Below are positions 27,757 to 38,893 of a DNA stretch of 64,000 nucleotides, one piece after another; within the stretch, counting starts at the first letter, position 1; each line of letters begins with the position of its first letter. The position numbers and the translations under genes are program-made. The notes under the pieces were generated by a model. That model had not been told where the DNA came from. It saw only the letters and a program-made list of their open reading frames with translations, and did not search any database. Source of the stretch: Cognatishimia maritima (lineage in GTDB: Bacteria; Pseudomonadota; Alphaproteobacteria; Rhodobacterales; Rhodobacteraceae); contig NZ_FQWM01000001.1 in assembly GCF_900129685.1 (NCBI RefSeq), positions 124,001-188,000 on the forward strand. Reading direction: 5' to 3'.

Positions 27757-28761
27757 TCAAACAGTCTTGCTGTACTGCAACCAGGCCCAGCTTGAGTCAC
27801 ACATATCCTGCAGTGTTTTGGTTGCTGAGAACCCAAGAACCTCTTTGGCAAGCGATGGGTCCGCGTAGCATGCAGCTATGTCTCCGGCACGGCGCGGTGC
27901 GATCTTGTAGGGCAGGGGGCGGCCGCAGGCTTCGGAATAGGCATTGATCATTTCCAGTACGGAAACACCCTGACCGGTGCCAAGATTGACCACATGGCCC
28001 GTGCCATCGCGCTCTAAGGCCTCCAGTGACAAAACATGTCCCTGTGCCAAGTCGCTGACGTGAATATAGTCGCGGACACCGGTGCCATCCTCTGTCTGAT
28101 AGTCATCGCCAAAAACCTGAACTTCAGGCAGCTCACCCGCCGCCACTTTGGCAATATAAGGCATCAGGTTGTTTGGGATATCTTTTGGGTCTTCGCCAAT
28201 CATCGCGCTTTCGTCGGCTCCGACGGGGTTAAAATACCGTAAGACTCCGCAAATCCAACGCGGGTCCGCCGCCGACATCGCCTCGATCATTTCTTCGCAG
28301 ACGAGCTTGGTCATCCCGTAGGGGTTTGTATGACCACGCGTGGCAGTTTCCGTGATGGGCAACTGATCCGGTTCGCCATAGACCGTGGCCGAGGACGAAA
28401 AGACCAGTTTGAAAATACCCAATTCGGCCATGGCGCGGGTCAATGTGACGAAGCCGCCGATATTGTGATCAAAATACTCAAGCGGCTTTTGCGTAGATTC
28501 ACCGACAGCTTTCTTCGCTGCAAAGTGGATCACGGCGTCAATTTCGTGGTCTTTAAGGACTCTGCGCACGAAGTCTGCGTCGCGGACGTCGCCGGTTTCG
28601 ACCGCCGGAACTGTGCCAGTGATTTGCGCCAGTCGTTCAGGTACAGAGGGGGCGGCGTTCGAAAAATTATCCAGAATAACCGCCGTATGGCCGGCCGCAC
28701 AAAGTGCCACATAAGTATGCGACCCAATGTAGCCCGCGCCGCCTGTCAACAAAATGCGCAT
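27757..28761 (-). CDS. galE: UDP-glucose 4-epimerase
   Basis: Extended short-chain dehydrogenase that interconverts UDP-glucose and UDP-galactose with tightly bound NAD. The 334-residue protein has the Rossmann motif TGGAGYIGSH (7-16), the catalytic SSSATVYG serine block and the Tyr-Lys pair in NPYGMTKLVCE. GVRDYIHVSDLA is also typical. It supplies UDP-galactose for surface polysaccharide and sits beside a divergent family 2 glycosyltransferase, so the pair may serve the same glycan. UDP-GlcNAc or uronic acid epimerisation cannot be excluded from sequence alone. Confidence 0.93.
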   Translation of the reverse strand: MRILLTGGAGYIGSHTYVALCAAGHTAVILDNFSNAAPSVPERLAQITGTVPAVETGDVRDADFVRRVLKDHEIDAVIHFAAKKAVGESTQKPLEYFDHNIGGFVTLTRAMAELGIFKLVFSSSATVYGEPDQLPITETATRGHTNPYGMTKLVCEEMIEAMSAADPRWICGVLRYFNPVGADESAMIGEDPKDIPNNLMPYIAKVAAGELPEVQVFGDDYQTEDGTGVRDYIHVSDLAQGHVLSLEALERDGTGHVVNLGTGQGVSVLEMINAYSEACGRPLPYKIAPRRAGDIAACYADPSLAKEVLGFSATKTLQDMCDSSWAWLQYSKTV

Positions 28762-28936
28762 GTGAACCTTTCCCCAATGCCGATAATGCCTTAGGACCTA
28801 GCCGTTCCAAAACTTAAGGGCAACTTCTGTCCTTTGTTATGTTAGAGAAAGAGTCGCGACAGATCTGAGATACGTCAATCGGTATCGTTTTGTGATCCGT
28901 CAGAAACTGTATGAAGGCGAAAGAGCGGGCGCAGAT

Positions 28937-30004
28937 ATGATAACCGATTCCAACAGTTTAAGCTGGACATTGGCGATTTGTACCTACAACCGACCGCAAC
29001 ACCTTTTACCGACATTAGGGTTCATTGCCACACAGCACCGCCTTCCGCTTGAAATTGTCGTCGTGGATGCTTCTGACGATTGGGAAAAGACGCGTGCAGA
29101 GGTTCGTGAGACTTACCCAGATTTGTGGGACAAGGTCGCGTTGCGTTATGAGCCGGCAGACGTCCGATCATTGACCGCGCAACGCAATCAGGCACTCCGG
29201 TTGGCGCAAGGCGATATTGTTTTTTCTTTGGATGATGACATCCATCTTTTTCCAGACACGGCCGAAAAGATCATGCAGGCCTATGAGGCCGACCAAAACG
29301 AGGACATCAGCATGATCGGTGCGTTTTTTGTGGAGCCGGGACCAGATGCCGTCGCTGATACGTCTGATGCAGGGCCCCTCGCGCCTGTTGAACATGGCAG
29401 TTTCAAGCAGCGGGTTGAGGCGTGGCTCAGGTCCCAATTCACTTTGGATAAGCATTTTGTGCCCTACTGGGCACCGTTGACCGAAGCTCCATTGCCGGAT
29501 CTAGCGATAAGCGAGGGTCTTTTGGCCGGGGGGTTGATCAACGGCGGGCGCACCACGTTCCGACGCAAGTTTGCGCTGAATGCGGGCTGGTCCGAATTCC
29601 TACGCTACTACGCGACACATGAAGACTCAGATTTTTCCTACCGTATGGCGCAAATGGGTCGACTTGCGGTGATGCCAGCGGCGCGCTTGTTCCATGCCGA
29701 CGGCAATGAGGGACTTTATCGTCGATACCGTGTGAATGTGATCCGCGTCAGAAATCTGATGGCGCTTCACCGCGTGCATTCGGACAATCGACAACGATCT
29801 GCTTTTCGCCTGGCGACATCGTTCCTTTTCTTTGCCGCCCTATATGCACTGATTGATCCGATGCAGAAACGGCTCACATTCCCGACCATGCGCGCCTATC
29901 TCGCGGGGTTCGTACAAATTCCATGGGTCTTGTACAAACCAACGCGCGATTTCAAGAAATGGTATATCGACCTGCAAGAACGCATGTATCAACTCAAAGA
30001 CTAA
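28937..30004 (+). CDS. Family 2 (GT-A) glycosyltransferase
   Basis: A 355-residue inverting-type glycosyltransferase. WTLAICTYNRPQHLLPTL is the GT-A N-terminal nucleotide-binding strand, FSLDDDIHLFP contains the metal-binding DxD-type motif (about residue 98), and THEDSDFSYRMAQMG is the catalytic ED-type block (about residues 231-245). A hydrophobic C-terminal segment may attach it to the membrane. ATG 28937 is used; a GTG at 28892 would add 15 residues, and neither has a strong ribosome-binding site. It is divergent from galE. Donor and acceptor are unknown. Confidence 0.85.
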   Translation: MITDSNSLSWTLAICTYNRPQHLLPTLGFIATQHRLPLEIVVVDASDDWEKTRAEVRETYPDLWDKVALRYEPADVRSLTAQRNQALRLAQGDIVFSLDDDIHLFPDTAEKIMQAYEADQNEDISMIGAFFVEPGPDAVADTSDAGPLAPVEHGSFKQRVEAWLRSQFTLDKHFVPYWAPLTEAPLPDLAISEGLLAGGLINGGRTTFRRKFALNAGWSEFLRYYATHEDSDFSYRMAQMGRLAVMPAARLFHADGNEGLYRRYRVNVIRVRNLMALHRVHSDNRQRSAFRLATSFLFFAALYALIDPMQKRLTFPTMRAYLAGFVQIPWVLYKPTRDFKKWYIDLQERMYQLKD

Positions 30005-30049
30005 TTCTTTTCGGCTAGCCGTTTAGAAGCGTTTGCAAAATTGGGGTAA

Positions 30050-30139
30050 TGGCGGAGAGACAGGGATTCGAACCCTGGGTCCCCGTGAAGGGACAACGGT
30101 TTTCGAGACCGCCCCGTTCGACCACTCCGGCACCTCTCC
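30050..30139 (-). tRNA. tRNA-Ser (CGA)
   Basis: A 90-base class II tRNA on the minus strand with encoded CCA. The acceptor stem GGAGAGG pairs with TCTCTCC, the anticodon stem-loop GCGGTCTCGAAAACCG gives anticodon CGA, a long variable arm (TGTCCCTTCACGGGGAC) follows, and the T arm is GGTTCGAATCC. Confidence 0.97.
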
Positions 30140-30277
30140 GCTGAGGTCAGATGTGGGTCTGGTGGCGGCGGATGTATCGCGGAAAAATGAGCACTGCAAG
30201 GGGCTTTGCACGGTTTGCCATTGTTTGTCGGCCGATCAGCTTTAAATTGGTTGGAAACACAATTTGGAGGCTTCGTT

Positions 30278-31108
30278 TTGCTGAAATCCGCTTTTTCTTT
30301 TGTCGCCATGTCCCTGACGGCGGTCAGTCTTTCCTTTTCCAGCGCCGCCGCAGCGGATCGAGAGGATGTGCGGGGCTTTCTGGAAACCACCGGATTTGAC
30401 GTCGCCATTGAGTCCATCGCCGTAGGCGCTGGTGGTGCGCCTGCGATGTTGGGGCTTGAAGGCAATGATTTCGGCAAAGCCTGGACGGATCTGACAGAAG
30501 AAACCTTCGTCCCCGAAGACATGGTAGAGCGTGCGCTTGATCTACTCGAAGAACGTCTTGACCAAGACCTGCTGGAACATGCAGCAGATTTCTATGGCAG
30601 CGACCTTGGGCAGCGCCTCGTGCAAGCCGAGAACCTGTCGCATATGGATGACGACGAGCTGAAACAAATTGCGGGCCGCCAGTTGGTCGCCGGCATGGTT
30701 GAAGAGGGCAGCCCGAAGCTTGACTATTTTCAACGCATGCATGTCGCGATTGACCCAGAGGGGCTTGGCCTAAAGGCCATTCAAGCGATCCAAGTGCGAT
30801 TTCTTTTGGCGGCCTCGCGTGCTGGCGTGATCCAGATGGATCTGGATGAAGGCATGCTTTGGGCGCAGATTGAAGAAAATGAATCGGCCACACGGCTTGC
30901 CATTTTGGAAGGCGCCATCGCAGGCGCGGCGTATACATATCAGGACTTCTCCGACGATGAGTTGGAGGCCTATACGATCGCTCTGGAAGACAGCCGTATG
31001 CAAACCGTCTATCAGATTATGAACGCGGTCCATTACCAGATCCTCAGCGAACGGATGGATGTTCTGGCGGTTAATCTGGAAAAACTGATGCCGGTTGAGG
31101 AGCTATGA
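30278..31108 (+). CDS. DUF2059 exported protein
   Basis: A 276-residue protein with an N-terminal signal peptide (MLKSAFSFVAMSLTAVSLSF, cleavage after AAAA) and a helical DUF2059-like region around residues 85-150 and again toward the C terminus. Function is unknown; family members are periplasmic. The start is taken as TTG at 30278 because GGAGG lies 7 bases before it and the signal peptide then starts correctly; an upstream ATG at 30206 would overlap the region next to tRNA-Ser. It is monocistronic. Confidence 0.75.
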   Translation: MLKSAFSFVAMSLTAVSLSFSSAAAADREDVRGFLETTGFDVAIESIAVGAGGAPAMLGLEGNDFGKAWTDLTEETFVPEDMVERALDLLEERLDQDLLEHAADFYGSDLGQRLVQAENLSHMDDDELKQIAGRQLVAGMVEEGSPKLDYFQRMHVAIDPEGLGLKAIQAIQVRFLLAASRAGVIQMDLDEGMLWAQIEENESATRLAILEGAIAGAAYTYQDFSDDELEAYTIALEDSRMQTVYQIMNAVHYQILSERMDVLAVNLEKLMPVEEL

Positions 31109-31173
31109 GACGCAAAACCGCCGGAAATTCACGAAAATAGGTGAAATTAGCCGTGGATTCCCCGATGCGCTGC

Positions 31174-31202
31174 TTGACTTGATTTCATGATGGGACCATA
31201 AG
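31174..31202 (+). promoter_or_regulatory. Putative rplU promoter
   Basis: TTGACT (31174-31179) and CATAAG (31197-31202) are separated by 17 bases, 5/6 and 4/6 matches to the sigma-70 consensus. Transcription would start near 31209, leaving a leader of about 140 bases before rplU. Confidence 0.5.
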
Positions 31203-31209
31203 CGCGCAT

Positions 31210-31241
31210 CGGCGTAAGGATTCCTTGCGCCGTGTTTTGTT
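31210..31241 (+). promoter_or_regulatory. Hairpin in the rplU leader
   Basis: CGGCGTAAGGA and TTCCTTGCGCCG pair almost perfectly (31210-31232) and are followed by TGTTTTGTT. It would form right at the 5' end of the rplU-rpmA transcript. It could be an attenuator or a protein-binding autoregulatory site; neither is established. Confidence 0.4.
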
Positions 31242-31350
31242 GTAACAACGCCTCGTGAGGGGCGCGCAGTTCGAGGCGGCCCATCTTATATTCGGGTCAC
31301 AACTCCCAATACGGGGGCCACAGAACGCGGTCATATGAAGGAAAAGGGAC

Positions 31351-31992
31351 ATGTTCGCAGTCCTGAAAACCGGTGGCAAACAGTATAAAGTACAGGCAGG
31401 CGATGTTCTGCGTGTCGAAAAACTGGCAGCCGCTGCGGGTGAAAAAATTCAATTCAACGAGATCCTGATGCTCGGCGGTGACAAAACCGTTGTGGGCGCA
31501 CCTCTCGTTGATGGCGCTGCTGTTCAAGCGGACGTAATCGACCAGATCAAAGGCGAAAAGCTGATCAAGTTCGTGAAACGTCGTCGTAAGCACAGCTCTA
31601 AGCGTACCGTTGGCCACCGTCAGAAACTGACGCTGGTTCGCGTAACAGACATTCTGGCATCTGGCGCAGACAAATCCGGCGTGAAAGCCGCGATTGGTTC
31701 TGGTTCCGTTTCCGGCGCAGCTGTGGAAGCAGCGGCACCAGCGAAAAAGGCAGCTCCTAAGAAAGCAGCAAAAGCAGCAGCACCTGCTGCTGAAGGCGCT
31801 GACGATCTGAAGAAACTGTCTGGCGTTGGTCCAGCTCTGGAAAAGAAACTGCTGGAAGCAGGCGTCACCACATTCGCGCAGATCGCGGCATGGGGTGAAG
31901 CAGAGATCGCAGAATTCGACGAGAAGCTGTCTTTCAAAGGCCGCATCGAGCGCGAAGGCTGGGTTGAACAAGCCAAAGAACTGGCGAAGTAA
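31351..31992 (+). CDS. rplU: 50S ribosomal protein L21 with C-terminal extension
   Basis: L21 binds 23S rRNA in the large subunit. Residues 1-103 are a standard L21 (start [32 protein letters not shown] near the end). The remaining 110 residues are an Ala/Lys-rich linker ([20 protein letters not shown]) and a small domain, [20 protein letters not shown] followed by [10 protein letters not shown], which has the helix-hairpin-helix pattern of nucleic-acid-binding proteins. Total length is twice the usual. rpmA follows 23 bases later. The extension may bind rRNA or DNA; its role is unknown. Confidence 0.93.
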   Translation: MFAVLKTGGKQYKVQAGDVLRVEKLAAAAGEKIQFNEILMLGGDKTVVGAPLVDGAAVQADVIDQIKGEKLIKFVKRRRKHSSKRTVGHRQKLTLVRVTDILASGADKSGVKAAIGSGSVSGAAVEAAAPAKKAAPKKAAKAAAPAAEGADDLKKLSGVGPALEKKLLEAGVTTFAQIAAWGEAEIAEFDEKLSFKGRIEREGWVEQAKELAK

Positions 31993-32015
31993 GCGAAGTA
32001 TAGGAGACACACGAT

Positions 32016-32285
32016 ATGGCACATAAAAAAGCTGGTGGTAGTTCCCGTAACGGTCGCGACTCCGCGGGTCGTCGTCTGGGCGTCAAGAAATACGGTGGCG
32101 AATCCGTCATCGCAGGCAACATCATCATGCGTCAGCGTGGCACAAAGATGTGGCCGGGCGAGAACGTAGGCATGGGCAAAGATCACACCATCTTTGCAAC
32201 CACCGACGGTAACGTGAAGTTCCACAAAGGCCTGAAAGGCCGCACCTTTATTTCGGTTCTCCCGGTGGCGGAGGCCGCTGAGTAA
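32016..32285 (+). CDS. rpmA: 50S ribosomal protein L27
   Basis: L27, whose N terminus reaches the peptidyl transferase centre. The 89-residue protein begins [20 protein letters not shown] and contains [19 protein letters not shown], both diagnostic. There is no N-terminal processing extension of the Firmicutes type. It is the second gene of rplU-rpmA, with AGGAGAC before the ATG, and is followed by a terminator. Confidence 0.97.
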   Translation: MAHKKAGGSSRNGRDSAGRRLGVKKYGGESVIAGNIIMRQRGTKMWPGENVGMGKDHTIFATTDGNVKFHKGLKGRTFISVLPVAEAAE

Positions 32286-32314
32286 GCCGACCTTAAGGTT
32301 TTGAAAACAATAGG

Positions 32315-32346
32315 GGGATCGGCTGTAGGGTCGGTCCCTTTTTCGT
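32315..32346 (+). terminator. Terminator after rpmA
   Basis: GGGATCGGC (32315-32323) pairs, using G-T pairs, with GTCGGTCCC (32330-32338), followed by TTTTT. It lies about 30 bases after the rpmA stop and closes the rplU-rpmA operon. Confidence 0.75.
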
Positions 32347-32575
32347 TTTGGGGCAGAGAATATTGTCAAAGCTTCGCCACAAAGGGTGGCTAGTCTTGGG
32401 CGCTCTCCTGTCTTGAAGTAGAGTGGTGGCGCATCCATTTAGGATGCAGGAAAGATGAGACCAGCATTTGGTTTTGGGAGGAACCATGTGCACCAAAGGG
32501 ATCACGTTCCTTGCCCACAGGTAACGGAAGGCGCGTTTTTGCCTTCTGATTGGGTAAAATTGGAGGATAGCGCAG

Positions 32576-33115
32576 ATGATGCTTGATAAAATTGTGAATC
32601 AGCCGGTGATCGAAGCCGAGCGCTTCACGCTGCGCCCCCTGCGTCGATCAGACCAGGGACTGATTGAGCACTACGCCAGCAACAAAGATCTGGCCCGGAT
32701 GACCACATCCATTCCGCACCCGCTGCCACCCGGCGCGACAGAGGCGTTTATCGCCCGGTCGCATGCGGATGACCGGATTGAAGAAATCTGGGCGATGGAT
32801 GGCACCAAGGATGGTAATTCTGAAATCATGGGGCTGATCTCTTTGGATCGCGTCTCGGAGTCTCAGGCCGAAATTGGCTATTGGGTCGCGCCGCCTTATT
32901 GGAACACGGGCGTTGCATCAGAAGCCGTGCGCACACTGATTGCGGCCAACCCGCTTGGCTCTAAAACCCTGTTCGCCAGCGTCTTTCAGGACAACCCGGC
33001 CTCGGCCCGTGTGCTGACCAATTCCGGCTTTCAATATCTTGGTGACGCCGAGAGTTTCTCGGTCGCCCGGAACGCACCGGTACCGACATGGACCTATAGT
33101 CTCAAGCTGGATTGA
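32576..33115 (+). CDS. GNAT-family N-acetyltransferase (RimJ/RimL-like), first of a pair
   Basis: A 179-residue acetyltransferase of the RimJ/RimL branch, which acetylates N-terminal or small-molecule amines using acetyl-CoA. FTLRPLRRSD opens the fold, AEIGYWVAPPYWNTGVASEAVRTLI carries the acetyl-CoA-binding V/A-site, and FQDNPASARVLTNSGFQYLG is the C-terminal family signature. GGAGGA precedes the ATG. A second GNAT gene starts 3 bases after its stop and then obgE follows, so they are probably cotranscribed. Substrate unknown. Confidence 0.88.
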   Translation: MMLDKIVNQPVIEAERFTLRPLRRSDQGLIEHYASNKDLARMTTSIPHPLPPGATEAFIARSHADDRIEEIWAMDGTKDGNSEIMGLISLDRVSESQAEIGYWVAPPYWNTGVASEAVRTLIAANPLGSKTLFASVFQDNPASARVLTNSGFQYLGDAESFSVARNAPVPTWTYSLKLD

Positions 33116-33118
33116 CCA

Positions 33119-33643
33119 ATGCGCCTGAAAACCGAACGGCTTGTCCTGCGGATGCTCCGGCCCGCAGATGCCGAGTGGATTGCGCGCGAGATCGCCAATC
33201 CCGATGTTCATAAGTGGCTGACCTCTGTGCCCTACCCATATGGGCGCAGGGACGGCGACTTTTTCGTCGATAAGTTCAAAGACAATCCCGGTGTTCGCGC
33301 CATCCTCAAGGAAGATGAACCGCTTGGGGTTATCTCTATTATTTCCGCGGCGAGACTGGATGCGTCGCGACCGGATGCTTTAGAACTTGGGTATTGGCTC
33401 AGGGCGAAAGCATGGGGAAAGGGATATATGACCGAGGCCTGCCGACGCATGATCCTCTGGTATTCAGAGACCGGCAGCGGCACGCTGAATTCAGGCTGGA
33501 TTGAGGGCAATGAACGGTCATCACATGTTCTGCGCAAACTCGGCTTTCAGGAAACGGGTGAAACACACGCGCGCAGGTCGCATTTTCACGGGAAAGACGT
33601 GCCTGTTATCCGCGTGAGCCTGCCAGAGCCGCGAGTGGCCTGA
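33119..33643 (+). CDS. GNAT-family N-acetyltransferase, second of a pair
   Basis: A 174-residue paralogue of the preceding gene, with LVLRMLRPADAEWIARE at the N terminus, LELGYWLRAKAWGKGYMTEACRRMI as the acetyl-CoA site and EGNERSSHVLRKLGFQETGE as the C-terminal signature. It begins 3 bases after its partner. The two may act on different targets or as a heteromer; nothing in the sequence decides. obgE starts 66 bases later. Confidence 0.87.
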   Translation: MRLKTERLVLRMLRPADAEWIAREIANPDVHKWLTSVPYPYGRRDGDFFVDKFKDNPGVRAILKEDEPLGVISIISAARLDASRPDALELGYWLRAKAWGKGYMTEACRRMILWYSETGSGTLNSGWIEGNERSSHVLRKLGFQETGETHARRSHFHGKDVPVIRVSLPEPRVA

Positions 33644-33655
33644 CTACCGGCTTGA

Positions 33656-35853
<2,198 letters not shown>

Positions 35854-35868
35854 CTTTCTTCTTGGCAT

Positions 35869-35887
35869 AAATACCTCCGCCGGAGGC
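35869..35887 (+). repeat. Rhodobacteraceae-type AAATACCTCC intergenic element
   Basis: AAATACCTCCGCCGGAGGC, including the overlapping palindrome CCTCCG/CGGAGG, sits between proB and proA. It resembles the short AAATACTCC-type motifs common just after genes in this family. A related copy (AAATACTCTGGGG) lies at 58547. Function unknown, possibly an mRNA end or transcript-processing signal. Confidence 0.4.
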
Positions 35888-35921
35888 TCCTCCGGTTCAA
35901 CCAACGCAAAGGACAGATCTG

Positions 35922-37187
35922 ATGAACGACATCACAGATATCGCCGCCCTGATGAGTGACATTGGCCAACGCGCCAAAGCCGCAAGCGCAGAGCTGGCCT
36001 TTGCCCCGCCGGAACAGAAAACCCAGGCGCTGAACGCCGCTGCGGACGCCGTCTGGGCGCGCCGGGCCGACATCATCGCCGCCAACGCCAAGGATTTGGA
36101 CTACGGTCGCGACAAGGGCCTGAGCCCCGCGATGATGGATCGATTGATGCTGGATGAAGCCCGCATTCAGGGCATCTGCAATGGTCTGCGCGCTGTTGCA
36201 GCCCAAGACGACCCCGTCGGAGAGGTTTTGGCCGAATGGGATCGTCCAACTGGCCTGAATATCAAACGTGTGCGCACACCTTTGGGCGTGATCGGCGTGA
36301 TCTATGAAAGCCGCCCGAACGTGACGGCGGATGCAGGCGCGCTATGCCTGAAATCCGGCAACGCCGTGATCCTGCGCGGTGGCTCCGAGAGCTTCCATTC
36401 GTCTGGTGCCATTCACGCCTGTCTTGTGGAGGGCTTGAAAGCCGCAGGCCTGCCTGAGGACGCCGTGCAATTGGTGCCCACCCGCGATCGAGCGGCTGTC
36501 CAAGAGCTGTTGACCATGGTTGATACCGTGGACGTCATCGTGCCTCGCGGCGGCAAGGGCCTTGTTGGTCTTGTGCAGCGCGAAGCCCGCGTTCCGGTTT
36601 TTGCCCACCTTGAAGGCATTGTGCACATCTATCTGGACAAAGCGGCCGATCCGCAGAAAGCCATGGATGTGATCCTAAACGCCAAAACGCGTCGTACCGG
36701 GATTTGTGGCGCGGCAGAGTGCCTGTTGATCCACGAAGACCTTAAGGACTCGCTGGGTAAAGAGGTGATCTCCATGCTGTCAGAGGCAGGCGTGCGCATT
36801 CATGCGGATGAGACGCTGCAGGCGATTGCCGGGACCGTCGCGGCCACAGAGGAAGATTGGGGTAAAGAATATCTTGATATGGATATTGCTGCGAAAACAG
36901 TGACTTCTGTGGATGATGCGATTTCCCATATTCGTCAGTACGGGTCCAATCACACCGATTGCATCATTACCGAAGACGATGCGGCTGCAGAACGGTTCTT
37001 CCAACGTCTGGACAGCGCGATTTTGATGCGCAACGCCTCGACCCAGTTTGCGGATGGTGGCGAGTTTGGCATGGGTGCGGAAATTGGCATCGCGACCGGC
37101 AAGATGCACGCCCGCGGCCCGGTGGGCGCAGCACAATTGACCAGTTTTAAGTATCTGGTCGTCGGCGACGGCACCACCCGCGCCTGA
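35922..37187 (+). CDS. proA: Glutamate-5-semialdehyde dehydrogenase
   Basis: NADPH-dependent reduction of glutamyl 5-phosphate to glutamate-5-semialdehyde, the second step of proline synthesis. The 421-residue aldehyde dehydrogenase-fold protein has [30 protein letters not shown] and the catalytic cysteine in [13 protein letters not shown]. Downstream of proB by 68 bases on the same strand. Its stop codon directly abuts the end of convergent chpT, with no spacer, forming TGATCA across the boundary. Confidence 0.96.
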   Translation: MNDITDIAALMSDIGQRAKAASAELAFAPPEQKTQALNAAADAVWARRADIIAANAKDLDYGRDKGLSPAMMDRLMLDEARIQGICNGLRAVAAQDDPVGEVLAEWDRPTGLNIKRVRTPLGVIGVIYESRPNVTADAGALCLKSGNAVILRGGSESFHSSGAIHACLVEGLKAAGLPEDAVQLVPTRDRAAVQELLTMVDTVDVIVPRGGKGLVGLVQREARVPVFAHLEGIVHIYLDKAADPQKAMDVILNAKTRRTGICGAAECLLIHEDLKDSLGKEVISMLSEAGVRIHADETLQAIAGTVAATEEDWGKEYLDMDIAAKTVTSVDDAISHIRQYGSNHTDCIITEDDAAAERFFQRLDSAILMRNASTQFADGGEFGMGAEIGIATGKMHARGPVGAAQLTSFKYLVVGDGTTRA

Positions 37188-37772
37188 TCAAAACACGATC
37201 CGTATCCGCCGCTCTTCCAAGTGGATACGGATGGTGCGCCCCATGCCCGACACCAGATCTGGCAAGAGCCCAAACTGGACGGTCGACGCCTGCAGATCCT
37301 CGGGGGCCTGCCCTTTGGTCAACGGTCCCCAAAGGTCTTCGTCAATTTGCAGATCCGGGCCTTCTGCGATGATCTCAAACACTTCAGCATTTTTGGAAAT
37401 GCCAATCTCCCCACCTCGTGGCAGCGCAGCTTGCAGACAAAGCACCGAAATAAACGCGGCTTTGGCCTCTGTTCTTTGTATCGTATCATCGATGTGCCAC
37501 AGCAGTTTCACGCGCTCCCGCGCTTGCAGTGACAGCATCGCTTTGACTTCTGCAGAGCCAATCGTTTGACCGCGCGCCGCCGGCCCGAAGGTAACGCGCA
37601 ATAACTGGAGTTTCGCGCTGGCGTCTTGGGCGCTTTGTGCGATCAAGGCTGTTTCCTCGGCACCGCCGCCAAGCGACAGCAGTTCCGCGCCGTTGACGCA
37701 GGCTCCGACGGGGCTGATCAGGTCATGGCAGATACGTGCGGCGACAAGTTCATGCAAATTGGGGGTACTCAT
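37188..37772 (-). CDS. chpT: Histidine phosphotransferase ChpT
   Basis: ChpT relays phosphate from CckA to CtrA and CpdR in the alphaproteobacterial cell-cycle and motility phosphorelay. The 194-residue protein starts MSTPNLHELVAARICHDLISPVGACVNGAELL; the His in ARICHDLISP (residue 16) is the acceptor. The C-terminal part resembles a degenerate GHKL ATPase domain that does not bind ATP. The start at 37772 is chosen over an upstream ATG at 37883 because homologues begin at MSTPNL-like sequence and the longer frame overlaps the divergent DUF3553 gene. Confidence 0.85.
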   Translation of the reverse strand: MSTPNLHELVAARICHDLISPVGACVNGAELLSLGGGAEETALIAQSAQDASAKLQLLRVTFGPAARGQTIGSAEVKAMLSLQARERVKLLWHIDDTIQRTEAKAAFISVLCLQAALPRGGEIGISKNAEVFEIIAEGPDLQIDEDLWGPLTKGQAPEDLQASTVQFGLLPDLVSGMGRTIRIHLEERRIRIVF

Positions 37773-37799
37773 TGGCGCAATTCCCGATAGATATGGCCT

Positions 37800-37991
37800 A
37801 TGGATGATCTGAACAGCTTTCTTGAACCAGGCATGATTGTGCGCCACCCGGACCAACCGGATTGGGGGCTGGGACAGGTGCAATCCAATATTGGCGGCAA
37901 GATCACGGTCAATTTCCAGGAGGCGGGGAAGGTTGTGCTGGATAGCCGTCGGGTGGGGTTGATGCCTGCCATGGACGAAAATGAACCATAA
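37800..37991 (+). CDS. DUF3553 protein
   Basis: A 63-residue protein of the DUF3553 family, with the beta-rich GMIVRHPDQPDWGLGQVQS core (about residues 11-29) and VDSRRVGL-like VLDSRRVGLMPA tail, resembling the RNA polymerase-interacting fold of Mfd/UvrD C-terminal segments. Function is unknown. It is divergent from chpT with 27 bases between starts, so the two promoters must overlap the opposite coding regions. Confidence 0.85.
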   Translation: MDDLNSFLEPGMIVRHPDQPDWGLGQVQSNIGGKITVNFQEAGKVVLDSRRVGLMPAMDENEP

Positions 37992-38115
37992 AGTCGTTAA
38001 AATCTGAATAACACAACGTTAGATTGAAACGCAGCCCAGTGGCAACAGCCAGCTATCACAGAGTTGCAAAGCCGCTGTGTGACGCCTAAAAGCGCAAAAA
38101 AACATAGCTTTGGAC

Positions 38116-38892
38116 ATGATGCTCGCAGCGACTGACACTTTTGACCTGAGACTGGCCCAGACCGAGGAAGACATCCGCGCGGCGCAGCATTTGCGTTATC
38201 AGGTCTTTGTCAAAGAGCTGGGCGGGCAGGGTGATCTGGTGGATCACGATGCAGAGCTAGAGCAAGACGAATACGACCCGCATTTTGATCATCTGATGCT
38301 GCTGGATACCGCGCGTGGAGAGACCGTTCGGGACCAAATCGTTGGCGTCTATCGATTGCTGCGCGACGACATGATGCCGCGGGTTGGCCGCTACTACACC
38401 GAAGGCGAATACGACCTGAGTGTTTTGAAAGACAGCGGTCGTAAGCTATTGGAATTAGGGCGGTCTTGCCTGCACCCAGATTATCGCGGCGGCGCGGCGA
38501 TGTACCTGCTGTGGAATGGTCTGGCTGACTACGTGAACCGCCATGGCGTCGAAATCCTGTTCGGCACGGCAAGTTTCCATGGGACAGATATCGAAGTGCT
38601 CCAAGAGTCGCTCTCCCTTCTGTATCATCGCCATCTTGCCCCGGAAAACCTGCGTGTGCGGGCGGTTGCGGGTCATTTCCAAGACATGAACCTAGTGCCC
38701 GAGGCTGATATCAACCGCGTGGCGGCGATGCGGCAAGTGCCTGCATTGATCAAGGGCTATCTGCGCCTTGGTGGCTTCATTGGCGACGGCGCCTTTGTCG
38801 ACCACGATTTCAACACCACAGACGTTTGCCTTGTGATGGACACCGAGAAATTGAACGCGACCCAGCGCAGTATCTACACGCGGGGCACCTAG
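38116..38892 (+). CDS. olsB: Ornithine acyl-ACP N-acyltransferase (OlsB-like)
   Basis: Adds a 3-hydroxyacyl chain to ornithine, giving lyso-ornithine lipid, a phosphorus-free membrane lipid. The 258-residue GNAT-fold protein has RLAQTEEDIRAAQHLRYQVF, LELGRSCLHPDYRGGAAMYLLW and DVCLVMD at the end, as in OlsB. Two ATGs (38116 and 38119) or a TTG at 38110 are possible starts; none has a strong ribosome-binding site. It is 1 base upstream of olsA, so the pair forms an operon. Confidence 0.87.
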   Translation: MMLAATDTFDLRLAQTEEDIRAAQHLRYQVFVKELGGQGDLVDHDAELEQDEYDPHFDHLMLLDTARGETVRDQIVGVYRLLRDDMMPRVGRYYTEGEYDLSVLKDSGRKLLELGRSCLHPDYRGGAAMYLLWNGLADYVNRHGVEILFGTASFHGTDIEVLQESLSLLYHRHLAPENLRVRAVAGHFQDMNLVPEADINRVAAMRQVPALIKGYLRLGGFIGDGAFVDHDFNTTDVCLVMDTEKLNATQRSIYTRGT

Positions 38893-38893
38893 G

